In this document: positions 10,623-20,870 of the stretch, piece after piece
How positions within the stretch are numbered: the first letter of the stretch is position 1
Layout of the letters: the number at the start of each line of letters is the position of its first letter
Source: Eupeodes corollae
Taxonomy: Eukaryota; Arthropoda; Insecta; Diptera; Syrphidae
Direction of reading: 5' to 3'
Length of the DNA: 64,000 nucleotides
Assembly: GCF_945859685.1 (NCBI RefSeq)
Contig: NC_079147.1
Location: 169,987,174 to 170,051,173, forward strand
The notes under the pieces: generated by a model
The model's database searches: none
What the model saw: the letters and a program-made list of their open reading frames with translations, nothing else
What the model was told of the DNA's origin: nothing
Made by a program: the position numbers and the translations under genes

Positions 10623-12480
10623 AGTGAACAACCTCTATTCGTAGCGGAAGCGATCTCTGCGTTGTCGACAATGCGAACACAATGTCATCAAGCCGGAGTA
10701 CTAATCCGGGCTCTTGTATTGCAACAGTGCGCGGACATCAGTGTAAATGTGAGGCAGCGGCTACTGTTGCTGCCGAAGCTGACACCGAAGAAGGAACTTG
10801 TTGCGACGATATAGTACCTCCTAAATGATGGGAGTCGGAAATCATTGGTAAGCCTTCTTAAAAAATGAACTATAAATAAATTAAATACAAAATAATCTGA
10901 GCAGTTTTGTATGTACTATTTAAGAATTCCTTAAGTCAACTTCGATTCGAGATTTCCTTATATAATGAAAATTAATTTCTTTGTATAGAAGGCTTATGAT
11001 GGCAAGACTACTACGAAGTAAGCTTCACACAAACCACAAACTTTGAAAGCACTACCTAATTGATGTGTTTTTTCAGCAACAAATCGAAGCGGTATTGCAA
11101 CAAATCCTGAAGTGAAGATGATTATAGTCGACGACATGCTTTAAATCTCATCCTTAATAATCAAGGTTCGCGGCGCAGCTAGTTTTTAAATACATTTGTA
11201 ATTATTTTTCAAAATTGTATGTAATTTAGTATAATTTAATTTTGTTTTAAATTCAACGCTAATAATGTATTTTCACTTAAAAAACAATATCTGTATGTTA
11301 AAATGTAACTTCTTGTTTTTGAATAAATAAAAAAGATATTAAATGTACTTTTTTCAAAGAAAAATGCTTCTTTCCAAATTTGATCTGCTTAGGTCAATTA
11401 TCAAAGTGGATTATTCCTTTTTTATTTTTTGTTTCGTTTTCAGCAAATAATAATAAAAAAACAAATAAGCTGTTTTAAGTAGATTTTATTTTTTTATTCA
11501 GACATATGTTTAATCTAACAAAATTAAAAACTTGGTATTTTTAATACTATTCCTATATTTTGGTTCATCACGTTCGTATGTATTTCTTTGTGATTTCATG
11601 TGGTCAATAGCATTAGTCAGAAACTCGTTCTTTTTTGAAAGGATTAAGATATCCTGACTTTGAACCTCATTCAAAAAGCATGGGGTATCTATTAACTTTA
11701 AATTGCAAGATTATTTTGCAAAGTACATATCGTTGCTTTTAGCTCCAGTTCAAATCATTTTGCTATTTCACTTAGTTTTCGTAATTTCTTATTATTTATG
11801 AAAGACTCATAAGTCTTTATTTGACTTTACCTGAAGTTTTGAAAAAAACTAGATTGTAATTTTTGTGTGGTTATAAATAATAAATACTTCGTTTAATTTT
11901 TGATGCTGATTACGAAACCCAACTCCAATTTTATTTTATGTTATATTATTTATTTTTGTATTTTTTTCAATGTATTACAAGAACTTGATGTAATAATCTT
12001 AAGACTACAAATTCGTTATAGGAAATAGTAAAATATTTTAAAGGAAGAAAATATTGAAGGCAGATATTATAGATTTTGATAATCATCAAACATTTTTTTT
12101 GAAAAAAAAACTATTTTATAAAATTGATAGCTTCGAAAAGACTTTTATGTATGTATATAATAGCTTTCGAATTACAAACAGAATAATATCTCAAGAGCCT
12201 AAATTGATAGATTGGATTCGGAATTGAATTGAATTGACGATATTGACGGCGTCGAAAGCAATAAATCATGAATGAACAATTTAAATTAGAGACAGTGAAA
12301 ATTAAGATAGTTCTTATTCCATTATTTATAAACACATCCTCACCAAATACATCACAGAGTTTGCCAAAAAATGTAAAATGAAGATATTCAAATGTGATTT
12401 TCTACAAAAAAGAACATAGTGAAACAGAACAATTGGCCAATCCTCGGTGGTAGGTACTGTCTTGAAAAACTGACTTTATA
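10623..12480 (+). mobile_element. P-like TIR element family, copy 2 (partial)
   Basis: From about 10990 on, this copy matches copy 1 at 1510-3050 closely (shared words AACCACAAACTTTGAAAGCA, GGTTCGCGGCGCAGCTAG). At 10644-10700 it encodes a piece reading KRSLRCRQCEHNVIKPEY, which resembles the cysteine motif of dynactin subunit p62 (DCTN4). The second frame downstream, with CKCEAAATVAAEADT, is shared with copy 3 as CKCDAAATAAAEADT. Putative splice sites flank these blocks. No transposase and no left end are visible; the left side is cut by the LINE at 9225-10622. Confidence 0.6.
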
Positions 12481-12485
12481 TTAAA

Positions 12486-13750
12486 TGTGATTTGGTGTGT
12501 TTATAAATAATAAAATAAGAACTATCTTAATTTTTGCTTTTTCTAATTTAAATTGTAGGTCTCTGGAAGGAAGGAACAGGATAAAATCTATCTCGAAGAT
12601 GCCAAGAAGAAGGAGTAAGAAGCTAACAAGTTGGATTTTAAAAAAGACAACTACTATATCAAGAACAGCTACATGCACCACCAGAAGTAAGTTAATTCAA
12701 GATCCAAAAGGAATTCGAATTTATTAAATTACTCATTTAAAGGTTGTTCCACAATATCCAATATCCAAAACATCAGAGTAATCAAGAACCAACCGGTCGT
12801 AAGTTCACGATAAAATTTGCGAAGCTTAAAGCATGATAAGGATGTCCTAAATTTGGAGACGAATAAGAGGAATGTTTTGAAGGGAGCACAGCTGTAAGTT
12901 TATTTAAAATCCAAAACAAATTTGTATTTTTTTATTTACTCATTTAAAGGTTGCTTCACAATATCCAAGACATCAGAATCATCAATAAACAACCAGTCTG
13001 ATTTCGCTTCCTGAAGAAAACCACTAAATATCTACGATGATTTAGATCCTTATGACCGCAGTGCTAGATAAAAAGGACTGCTAGCACATAGAAGTCCTCA
13101 TTATAAGGACGAGAGTGGATTACACTGTGTTATAATAATATTGTATTCTTTTTCTGTTATAAGGAATTATTTAAATCATTAAATATGTAGACTTTTTGAT
13201 TTGTTAACCATGCTTATTTGTTTTTAAAATAAAGCGGAATTAGTAAAAATATGTTTTTAAATTCTATTCGGCACCCAACCTTATAATACATTATGAGGCT
13301 ATCTAAAGTCATGAAATAGCTTTTTTTTTAAATAAATGTGTGATGTTTTTCCAAACTTACAATTTCTTTTCTCAATATTCCGATTAAATTTGTTTCGTAC
13401 TTTTTATAACGAATTTTTAGTCATCAAGTGTACCACAAGTTCCTGTAGTAAATTAAAAAAAAAAAAAAAATAATTTTGAAAAATAGTTCTGTAGCTAAAA
13501 TCGAAGATCGTTTTTGTAATCAGCATCAACAATTAACTAACGAACTATTTAAAACCATACCAATGTTAAAATTCAAAAACTTTAGGTAGAGTCAAATCAA
13601 GACTCATGAGTCCGTTAACCACATGAAATTGCGAAAGAATACACACGGACGTGATGAACCAAAAACATAAGAGGAATAAGGATTATAAATATTATGTTTT
13701 TAATGCCTCAATAAAGAAAAAATACTTTATACAGCTTGTTCTTTTTTTTT
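12486..13750 (-). repeat. Inverted arm of P-like copy 2 (palindromic duplication)
   Basis: Directly after copy 2, 12486-12556 is the complement of about 12290-12345 and of 2835-2900 (TTTATAAATAATAAAATAAG, TTTTTCTAATTTAAATT). Farther on, 13515-13740 is a diverged complement of about 2030-2420 (GTAATCAGCATCAA, CCACATGAAATT). The two arms could fold into a large hairpin. An exon-like block at 12558-12688, with the reading DKIYLEDAKKKE and later KKDNYYIKNSYMHHQK broken by a stop and ending at a GTAAGTT-like donor, may be another captured gene piece; I do not recognise it firmly. Confidence 0.5.
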
Positions 13751-13849
13751 ATTTTTTACTTTTAAACTTCGAACTTGCAAAACGGTAGAAATGAATACTG
13801 TACGAATATTTCAGTACCTAAATATGTCTCATTGTCTGTCATTCTAGAG

Positions 13850-14300
13850 GAGGAACTTATCCAGCCCCTCATGAACCCGCAACCCTGACTCGTAAATACT
13901 TACACGGGCCTCTGTCTCTGCCCAGCATTAGTCTGTTGTCTGTCCCTATCATGAGAAATCTGCAAATCCGGCTCGAAGGACCAAATGTAAAGTTCGTTTA
14001 AATGTGGACTGTATTTTTAAATCGTCTTTTAGTTATAATTTATAATCTTCGCTTTAAGAAAAGGAAAAACGCTTTTTTACGACCTTCTCGTTTGAATTCA
14101 ACTTTATTGTGCCGTGATAGCCACGGCAAAGGCTTTACAAAATGCACGACGAAATTTTTAACGAAAGAATAAATGACGAAGCAAAGAATAACAATGGGTT
14201 ACAAGTTAAGTCGTTAACAAAATAATACAAAATTAATTCACAATAATAGGATAGGTAAATTTAAGTACATAACACAATGACAAGTTAAATATAGACTGGT
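13850..14300 (-). mobile_element. LTR and leader fragment of a degraded BEL/Pao element
   Basis: On the minus strand an LTR-like end ..CTTTACA is followed by TTGGTCCTTCGAGCCGGATT (13969-13988 on the plus strand as the complement), a primer-binding-site-like sequence close to that of the intact BEL/Pao element next door (TGGTCCTTCGAA). A leader-like stretch then runs to about 13850. The outer LTR boundary near 14300 is unclear. No coding part remains. Confidence 0.45.
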
Positions 14301-14665
14301 AAACAAATACAATACTAATGATTTGTTTGTTTATTTAATTAAAATAACTAAACAAAATTAAAACAATTAAAAGAAGAAAACAAAATAAATTATACAATTT
14401 ATAACAGTCAATCAAAAAGTTTTTTGATACACAATTTCATATAATGATAGAACCCTGAAAACAATTTCACTTTATTTTCAATTTATACTTAGATTTAATT
14501 TCACTCGATTTGGGAACCTAGCTGTAATATACATTTTAAAACCTACAATCTATTGTGGAATTGAATTTTAAAAACAAAAAATATGCTCAATTACAAACAA
14601 TTTTGAAAAATTACAACTTCATTTAAAAATTAGATACGCAACGACGAATCTTTACTAATCATGGA

Positions 14666-14888
14666 TGTAAAAGTTTTTCTTAAAAAATCTATTACACAAA
14701 AACGTTTTAATTATTCTTTATTTATCAAAATTCAATTGTCTTTTTTAGAGGCTACTGCTCGACACAAATTTTCTTAGTAGACTAACTTAACTTAACTTTT
14801 TTTAATTTTCATCTCATCGAACGAATAAAAATGTTACCAAACATACATACAATGCTGCCAAATAGTCAAGTCTGAGATTTACTTAACA
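14666..14888 (-). repeat. 3' LTR of the BEL/Pao element
   Basis: This 223-bp direct repeat is the same as 20643-20865 by eye. The polyprotein stop codon (14866-14868) lies inside it, so the last few residues are LTR-encoded. Confidence 0.93.
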
Positions 14889-17800
14889 TTCTCCCCTCTG
14901 GTATTGGGACCTCGTCACTTTTACCATCTTCCAAATCGAGGACACATACCTTGACAATTGAGCGCTTAAAGGTTCCACTTGAAGTTCTAACTTCTACCAC
15001 TCGAATTTTTCCATCTGGTCCGGGAAAAACTTTGTCGATGATACCTTTTGGCCAATTTCCTCTGACTTCATTGTCGTTAAAAAGAAGAACGACATCTCCT
15101 ACTTGTACATCTCGACCACTTTGCGTCTTCCATTTGTTCTGCTGATTTAGATTTGGCAAAAACTCTTTCCTCCATCGGTTCCAAAAATGATCAGCCAGCC
15201 GCTGTGTCATTCTCCATCGCTTTCGTAAGATCAGATCCTTGTCGTCAAAATCACTTATTGGGGCGGAAGCCGATGATCTGCCAATCAAAAAATGGTTTGG
15301 CGTAAGTGCTTCAGGTTCGTCTGGGTGATATGGAACTTCAACTAGAGGCCTCGAGTTAATTATCTGTTCGATCTCAGCAAGTAAGGTGTTCAGCGTCTCA
15401 TCCGATGGATTTACTTCTTTTAGAATTGCGTATAATGATGTCTTGACGGATCTCACAAGTCTCTCCCAGCATCCTCCCATATGGGGTGCTGCTGGAGGAA
15501 TGAAACGCCATTTGATACGATGCTTAGTAAGTGCACCTCTTATTGCAGACTGGTCAAGCTCCTTTAGACATCTCTTGAGTTCCGTGTCAGCTCCTTTCAA
15601 GTTCGTGCCATTATCCGAGAATAATTCATTTGGGCATCCACGTCTGGCAATAAATCTCCTAAGCGCCATGATGCAGGAGTCGGTGGTCAAACTGGATGCA
15701 ACCTCTATATGAATTGCCCTTACTGTAAGGCATGTAAACAATACACCGTAGCGTTTCTCAAGGTGTCTGCCAACTTTTACATTTATCGGCCCAAAATAGT
15801 CGACACCTGTAAATGTAAATGCTGGATTATTTGACAAAAGTCTTACCGCAGGTAATTGTCCCATAATAGTGTTCTCGGGCTTTGCGCATCTAATCTTGCA
15901 AGTATTGCATAATTTTCTTCTCTGTCGCAGTTTTGGTTTAAGTTTCAATATCCAGTACCTCTGTTTGATCTCATTCATAACGCCTTCATGACCAATGTGA
16001 TTGGCTTGGTCGTGGTAGTACTTGATAAGCAACTCGGTATACTTATCTCTTCCGTCGAGAACCACTGGTGTCTTCAGCCATTGATCACCCTCTATATTCG
16101 ACATACGCCCTCTGAGTCGAATGATGCCCTCGTCGTCTAATTGTGGAATGATGTTATATAATTTGCTTGAACGGCTAACAACTTTATTCTTCCTTAATTC
16201 AACAATTTCTTTGTGGAAAGAATTTTGTTGAGATTGTCTTATCCACAGTTTATTCGCCCATTCAATTTCAGTAGTCGTCAGTTCACCTTGGTAGTACACC
16301 GCATCTTCATCACCTCGGGTAATTCGGCCTTTTATTTTGAGATTTTCCTTGTATCGCATGATCCAAGCAGTAGCTCTTATCAGTCGAGACCAATTTGAAA
16401 ATCTCATCACATTTGGTAAAACGAATCTAGCTGGTACCGAAATTGTTCCAACAAACTCATTCGTCTCATCTTCCTCGTCAAATCTGGTCATTTTATTTGT
16501 CTTCATTTTGGGCCACATAGAAACGTCTTCATACAAAAAGGAAGGTCCTGTGTACCATCTACTATCAGCTTCAAACTCTTTTGGTGTCATTCGAGTTGCG
16601 TCGTCGGCAACATTAAGATTTGTCGGCAGCCAATTCCAGTCGGCTATATTCGTCAGGTCAGAAATTTCACTCAAGCGATTTGCTACAAACTGCTTAAATC
16701 GTTTTGCCTCAGACTTTATCCAATGATAGACAGTAGTCGAGTCAGTCCAAAATAAAACTTTTTTAAATTTCCTGTCATGTTGCGATTTGATTGTGTTTGC
16801 GAGACGAGAACCCAAAACAGCAGCTTGCAGTTCTGCTCGTGGTATCGTCATAATTGGCTTAAGAGGTAAGACCTTTGCTTTAGCTGCAACGAAAGAAACA
16901 TTTATATTATTTTCGAAAACAATTCTTACGTAAGCCACTGCTGCATATCCAGACTCGCTCGCATCAACAAACACATGAAGTTCCAGTTCAGGTGCCAGGT
17001 TAAAAAGTGGTGAGTAACATCTTGGAATGTTCACCGATGAAATCTTATTTAAATCACGAACCCAATTGCTCCACAGTGGCACTAAGTCTTCAGTCAGCTC
17101 ATCGTCCCAGTCTATAGATGTTTTCCAAATAGCTTGCAGCAACATCTTGCCCACAATAACAAAATGTGCCACAAACCCCAAAGGATCAAAAACAGACATA
17201 ACTATTTTCAACACCTGTCTTTTGGTCGGAATCTTTTGGTCATTTAGAAGGCTGTCGTCAATCTTTTCTAATTTTGCCGCAAACGTAAATGAATCATTTT
17301 GCGTATTCCAAAGGACTCCCAATATACGACTTTCACTGTTCTTGTCGATGTTGATTTTTCGATCAGCGACTTTTGCTAACTCGTCCACTGGGATGTTTTG
17401 AAGAACGGATTTAGAAGAACTTCTCCAATTTGTGATGTGAAATCCACCTAGCCTGAGGATTCTAATAACGTCTTCAATTAAAGCTGTAGCTGCTGCCTCG
17501 TCGTCTGCGTGTCCCAAATAATCATCCATATAGTGATTATTTTTGATGGCGTATACGGCTTCGGGATAAGTATCCAAATATTCATCTGCATTTAGGTCTT
17601 TCACGTAAATAGCTGAGCTTGGAGAACATGTTGCCCCAAACATCATTGCTGTCATCTTCAGGATCCGTGGATTGTCGGTTCGATTCTCACCTCGCCATAG
17701 AATTAATTGGCTGTTGTTGTCTTCGTCTCGTATTCTCACTCTATGAAACATTTCTTTAATGTCTGCCGTGAATCCAAATTGTCCTTGGCGAAACTTGAAC

Positions 17801-20586
17801 AAAACACCTGGTAGAGATTGTAGCAGGTCAGGTCCTTGGATGAGTTCATCATTAAGTGCAATTCCATTTGATCTCGCTGCTGCATCGAACACAATCCTTA
17901 TCTTGTGTGGCTTCATTGGATTGATTACTGGAAAGTGTGGCAAATACCAGGTTTTACTTCCAATCAGGTCTTTATCTTCAGCATTAACAAGATATTTCTT
18001 TTGCAGATAGTCGTCTATGATGTCACCGTATGCCTTTTTTAACACAGGATCTTTGTCGAGTTTCTTCTCCAATAGATATAATCTTTGGCGAGCTGCAAAC
18101 TTGCTGTCCGGGAGTCTGGTATCGTCACGTTTCCATAACAATCCGGTCTGCCACCTGCAGTCCTCTAATTTTGTCGTCGTCGTCTTCATGATGTTCAAGG
18201 CTCTTTCATCTTCTCGAGATCGTTTACGGTCACAACCAATAGTTAAACTATCGTCGAGTTGGAATGAAGATTTTACCAATGCATGTAGGTCGTCGTCGTG
18301 GGCCTCTTGCATCATGTAAACAAGGTTGACTTCGCTTGCTTTATCGCTGCCATCATTTCCACTAATCGTCCATCCTAGCCAAGTTCTACTAGCGATGGGA
18401 TTGTTGCTCTTATTATGGATTAATTGTCGGGTGGCAGTCAGTAATCCATTATTCTCACCAATTAAAATTGTTGGTTGTACATTGTCATAGCTCTCGAAGT
18501 TTATTTCTTTCAGGTATGGCCACTTTTCGATAAGCCGTTCTCTATCAACCGATTGGCGTTGTAATGGTAAGTGTTTCACGGTTCTGACGTCATTAAGAGC
18601 ATATGTTCGTGCATTCAGGAATGTCCCAGAGATGTGAACTGAACCGACTTTGGATTCATCTTCATTTGCAACGTCACCATTAGCCCACTGGATTGATAGA
18701 GGTGCAAGTTTGCCGTCCATTTGCAGTTTATTTGCAACTGCTTCACTTATCAAGGTCAGTGTAGCGCCCGGATCTAGTAAGGCAAAAGTGTTTACTACCA
18801 CTGAATTGTTTTTGAGACTTACCGGTAAGATTCTGAGCCTGGTAGTGTTCCTGCTTACAGTACTTCCATTTGTGCAGAATCCATTTGCTACAGCTGTGTG
18901 GCTTTGTGGATTCGGTGGTTGGAAAACTGGAGCTTCAGTTGACAATCTCTGTTGATGATTGTGCAACAATCGGTGGTGATTTCTCTGGCAACTGTTGATG
19001 TCACATGGACTCTTTTTGCGGCACATTCTGGTCTGATGATTTTTCTTCAAGCATGCAAAACACAGGGATAATTTGCGTACATTTTGCCATCTTTCGTCAA
19101 CGCTCATCTCAAGAAACTTTTTGCATGTATCTAGAGAATTACAATTGGATTTGCAAACGCTGCACTTTGATGATTCTACGATGACTTTTTCGATGGACGC
19201 TGCATTTACTTTGCCCTTTGTTCGCTTGACTTCTGTTTTCTGTGCAATGGGTTGTTGTTGCAGTTGGAACAGGGTTGTTCGGAGACTCGCTGCATGGGAT
19301 TTCCTTTCCAACCAATCGCAGAAAACACGCAAATTTACTTTTTCTTTTTCGACAATATGTTCTGACCATAAGATGCTAAATATTGGTGGCAATTTGCCCT
19401 CTAGTTCTTCCAAAAGTTCAGGATGCTCTGGACGTCCCATCAGTTCTAGCATTACTGTAAGATTTTCAACACAAGTGGCGAACTTCACGATTGACAAGGG
19501 ATTATCTTCTCGTGGTGCTGCAATCGTCTTGGCTTTGCCTAGAAGAGATTTAATGATGTAATCAGGACGTCCGAATCGTCGTTCTAATATTTGCATAATC
19601 CTATCTGAACTGTCTGGAAGGATGAGAAGGGATTTTACTGCTTCTAGCGCTTCATCTTTAAGAGCTGCTCTCAATCGTGTCACATTTTCTTGAATGGTGA
19701 ATTTTCCACAATCAGTCGTTCGTACAAACTCACTGCAAAAGAGTGGCCAATCTTCCGGATTACCATTGAACTTTGGTAAATCCATCTTTGTCTGTCGAGC
19801 AACAAAGGTGTTCATCATGTCCAGATACTGCAGGTTATTTCTGCTTTCGTCGTCTTTGTGACCAATGACTTTAGCATTGCGTTCTTTTTGATGCAATTTG
19901 CATTTTCTTAATTCTTCTTCTAAAAATGCAATTTTTTGTGACAGGACAGGTAAACGATCTGTTTGTTTTTCATTTGTATCTCTGTCTTTTTTCGCAAACG
20001 GTGTGCTATGGGTGGCTTTGTTTAACTGAAGCCACTGATGTACATTTATTTCACTTTGCAGATGTCTGTCTCGCTCAATGAAATTTTCGTCTTCATCGTA
20101 TCTAGATACTTCTCTATCTAACATCTGCTTGCTTGTGCTTGGCAGGGGTTGGTTTTGCAATTTGTCTATGTAAATGTGCGGTAGACTACTCACCATATGA
20201 ACACGCTTGTATGTGTTTTCTCTTTGAGGAGTACATAATATATCACGTCGTGGGATATATTCGCCGTCGTCTTGGGGCACATATACTTCCAAAGGATTTG
20301 CATCTCCACACACACTGTTCCGTTTTGAGTTTGAATTCCTAACGGATTCCTGTCTATCTGTTGCCCTGAAGATATCTGAAACCAAATTGGCTTCTTTATT
20401 CTGAAGCAATGTTACTTCGAGTTGAAGTTTTGTTGCCTTTAATTCTCTTCGGATTTGCGTCAACTCCAAACTTTTATCTGCCACCGCTTCATCGCCAAAG
20501 TCACTTTTTGTGAATCCAAAGCGTTCTGGTGGATTCCCTTTTGTCTGTCTGGTGCTGCGGCGTGGTGTAAGTTCTGGAAGACTCAT
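14866..20586 (-). CDS. BEL/Pao Gag-Pol polyprotein
   Basis: This single 1,906-codon frame encodes all retrotransposon functions. I chose the ATG at 20586 (MSLPELTPRRSTRQTKG); the upstream open codons lie in the LTR and primer site without an ATG. Domains in order, with approximate residues: coiled-coil gag; DUF1759-type gag (265-420, LPKFNGNPEDWPLF); Cys/His knuckles (475-545); DUF1758 retropepsin-like protease (near 604, LLDPGATLTLI); reverse transcriptase (895-1100, with YMDD near 1020); RNase H (near 1207, FVDASESGYA, then WTDSTTVYHW); integrase HHCC (near 1530) and DDE core (DYFG near 1598, SDNGTN near 1658, GCWERLVRSVK near 1708); DUF5641-like C-terminus (1780-1880). The protease motif has Pro where Ser or Thr is usual. 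No stop or frameshift is seen. The protein would act in cytoplasmic particles and insert cDNA in the nucleus. Confidence 0.95.
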   Translation of the reverse strand: MSLPELTPRRSTRQTKGNPPERFGFTKSDFGDEAVADKSLELTQIRRELKATKLQLEVTLLQNKEANLVSDIFRATDRQESVRNSNSKRNSVCGDANPLEVYVPQDDGEYIPRRDILCTPQRENTYKRVHMVSSLPHIYIDKLQNQPLPSTSKQMLDREVSRYDEDENFIERDRHLQSEINVHQWLQLNKATHSTPFAKKDRDTNEKQTDRLPVLSQKIAFLEEELRKCKLHQKERNAKVIGHKDDESRNNLQYLDMMNTFVARQTKMDLPKFNGNPEDWPLFCSEFVRTTDCGKFTIQENVTRLRAALKDEALEAVKSLLILPDSSDRIMQILERRFGRPDYIIKSLLGKAKTIAAPREDNPLSIVKFATCVENLTVMLELMGRPEHPELLEELEGKLPPIFSILWSEHIVEKEKVNLRVFCDWLERKSHAASLRTTLFQLQQQPIAQKTEVKRTKGKVNAASIEKVIVESSKCSVCKSNCNSLDTCKKFLEMSVDERWQNVRKLSLCFACLKKNHQTRMCRKKSPCDINSCQRNHHRLLHNHQQRLSTEAPVFQPPNPQSHTAVANGFCTNGSTVSRNTTRLRILPVSLKNNSVVVNTFALLDPGATLTLISEAVANKLQMDGKLAPLSIQWANGDVANEDESKVGSVHISGTFLNARTYALNDVRTVKHLPLQRQSVDRERLIEKWPYLKEINFESYDNVQPTILIGENNGLLTATRQLIHNKSNNPIASRTWLGWTISGNDGSDKASEVNLVYMMQEAHDDDLHALVKSSFQLDDSLTIGCDRKRSREDERALNIMKTTTTKLEDCRWQTGLLWKRDDTRLPDSKFAARQRLYLLEKKLDKDPVLKKAYGDIIDDYLQKKYLVNAEDKDLIGSKTWYLPHFPVINPMKPHKIRIVFDAAARSNGIALNDELIQGPDLLQSLPGVLFKFRQGQFGFTADIKEMFHRVRIRDEDNNSQLILWRGENRTDNPRILKMTAMMFGATCSPSSAIYVKDLNADEYLDTYPEAVYAIKNNHYMDDYLGHADDEAAATALIEDVIRILRLGGFHITNWRSSSKSVLQNIPVDELAKVADRKINIDKNSESRILGVLWNTQNDSFTFAAKLEKIDDSLLNDQKIPTKRQVLKIVMSVFDPLGFVAHFVIVGKMLLQAIWKTSIDWDDELTEDLVPLWSNWVRDLNKISSVNIPRCYSPLFNLAPELELHVFVDASESGYAAVAYVRIVFENNINVSFVAAKAKVLPLKPIMTIPRAELQAAVLGSRLANTIKSQHDRKFKKVLFWTDSTTVYHWIKSEAKRFKQFVANRLSEISDLTNIADWNWLPTNLNVADDATRMTPKEFEADSRWYTGPSFLYEDVSMWPKMKTNKMTRFDEEDETNEFVGTISVPARFVLPNVMRFSNWSRLIRATAWIMRYKENLKIKGRITRGDEDAVYYQGELTTTEIEWANKLWIRQSQQNSFHKEIVELRKNKVVSRSSKLYNIIPQLDDEGIIRLRGRMSNIEGDQWLKTPVVLDGRDKYTELLIKYYHDQANHIGHEGVMNEIKQRYWILKLKPKLRQRRKLCNTCKIRCAKPENTIMGQLPAVRLLSNNPAFTFTGVDYFGPINVKVGRHLEKRYGVLFTCLTVRAIHIEVASSLTTDSCIMALRRFIARRGCPNELFSDNGTNLKGADTELKRCLKELDQSAIRGALTKHRIKWRFIPPAAPHMGGCWERLVRSVKTSLYAILKEVNPSDETLNTLLAEIEQIINSRPLVEVPYHPDEPEALTPNHFLIGRSSASAPISDFDDKDLILRKRWRMTQRLADHFWNRWRKEFLPNLNQQNKWKTQSGRDVQVGDVVLLFNDNEVRGNWPKGIIDKVFPGPDGKIRVVEVRTSSGTFKRSIVKVCVLDLEDGKSDEVPIPEGRMLSKSQT

Positions 20587-20642
20587 CTTAAATTTACTGT
20601 ATATCTTAAAAACTGGTTTAATTTGTTTCGAAGGACCAGCAA

Positions 20643-20865
20643 TGTAAAAGTTTTTCTTAAAAAATCTATTACACAAAAACGTTTTAATTATTCTTTATTT
20701 ATCAAAATTCAATTGTCTTTTTTAGAGGCTACTGCTCGACACAAATTTTCTTAGTAGACTAACTTAACTTAACTTTTTTTAATTTTCATCTCATCGAACG
20801 AATAAAAATGTTACCAAACATACATACAATGCTGCCAAATAGTCAAGTCTGAGATTTACTTAACA
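20643..20865 (-). repeat. 5' LTR of the BEL/Pao element
   Basis: This 223-bp LTR should hold the promoter and polyadenylation signals of the element. It begins TGTTAAGTAAATCTCAG and ends AAAAACTTTTACA on the coding strand. It matches the 3' LTR without a difference that I can see. Confidence 0.93.
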
Positions 20866-20870
20866 ATGGA

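Larger units (their letters stand above)
14666..20865 (-). mobile_element. Complete BEL/Pao LTR retrotransposon (6.2 kb)
   Basis: Two 223-bp LTRs (14666-14888 and 20643-20865), TG..CA on the coding strand and identical as far as I can compare them, bound a single open polyprotein. The flanks have a 5-bp duplication ATGGA (14661-14665 and 20866-20870). A polypurine tract AGAGGGGAGAA lies just before the 3' LTR (complement of 14889-14899), and a primer-binding-site-like TGGTCCTTCGAA lies just inside the 5' LTR near 20628-20640. Identical LTRs and an open frame imply a young insertion. It is transcribed from right to left. Confidence 0.95.

Noticed and set aside
20587..20676. Polyprotein start upstream at 20676.
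   Set aside because: The codon there is TTG and lies in the LTR; the first ATG in frame is at 20586, after the primer-binding region.
14951..20754. Many plus-strand frames of 60-160 codons across the BEL/Pao element.
   Set aside because: They are antisense shadows of the polyprotein with no domain signal.
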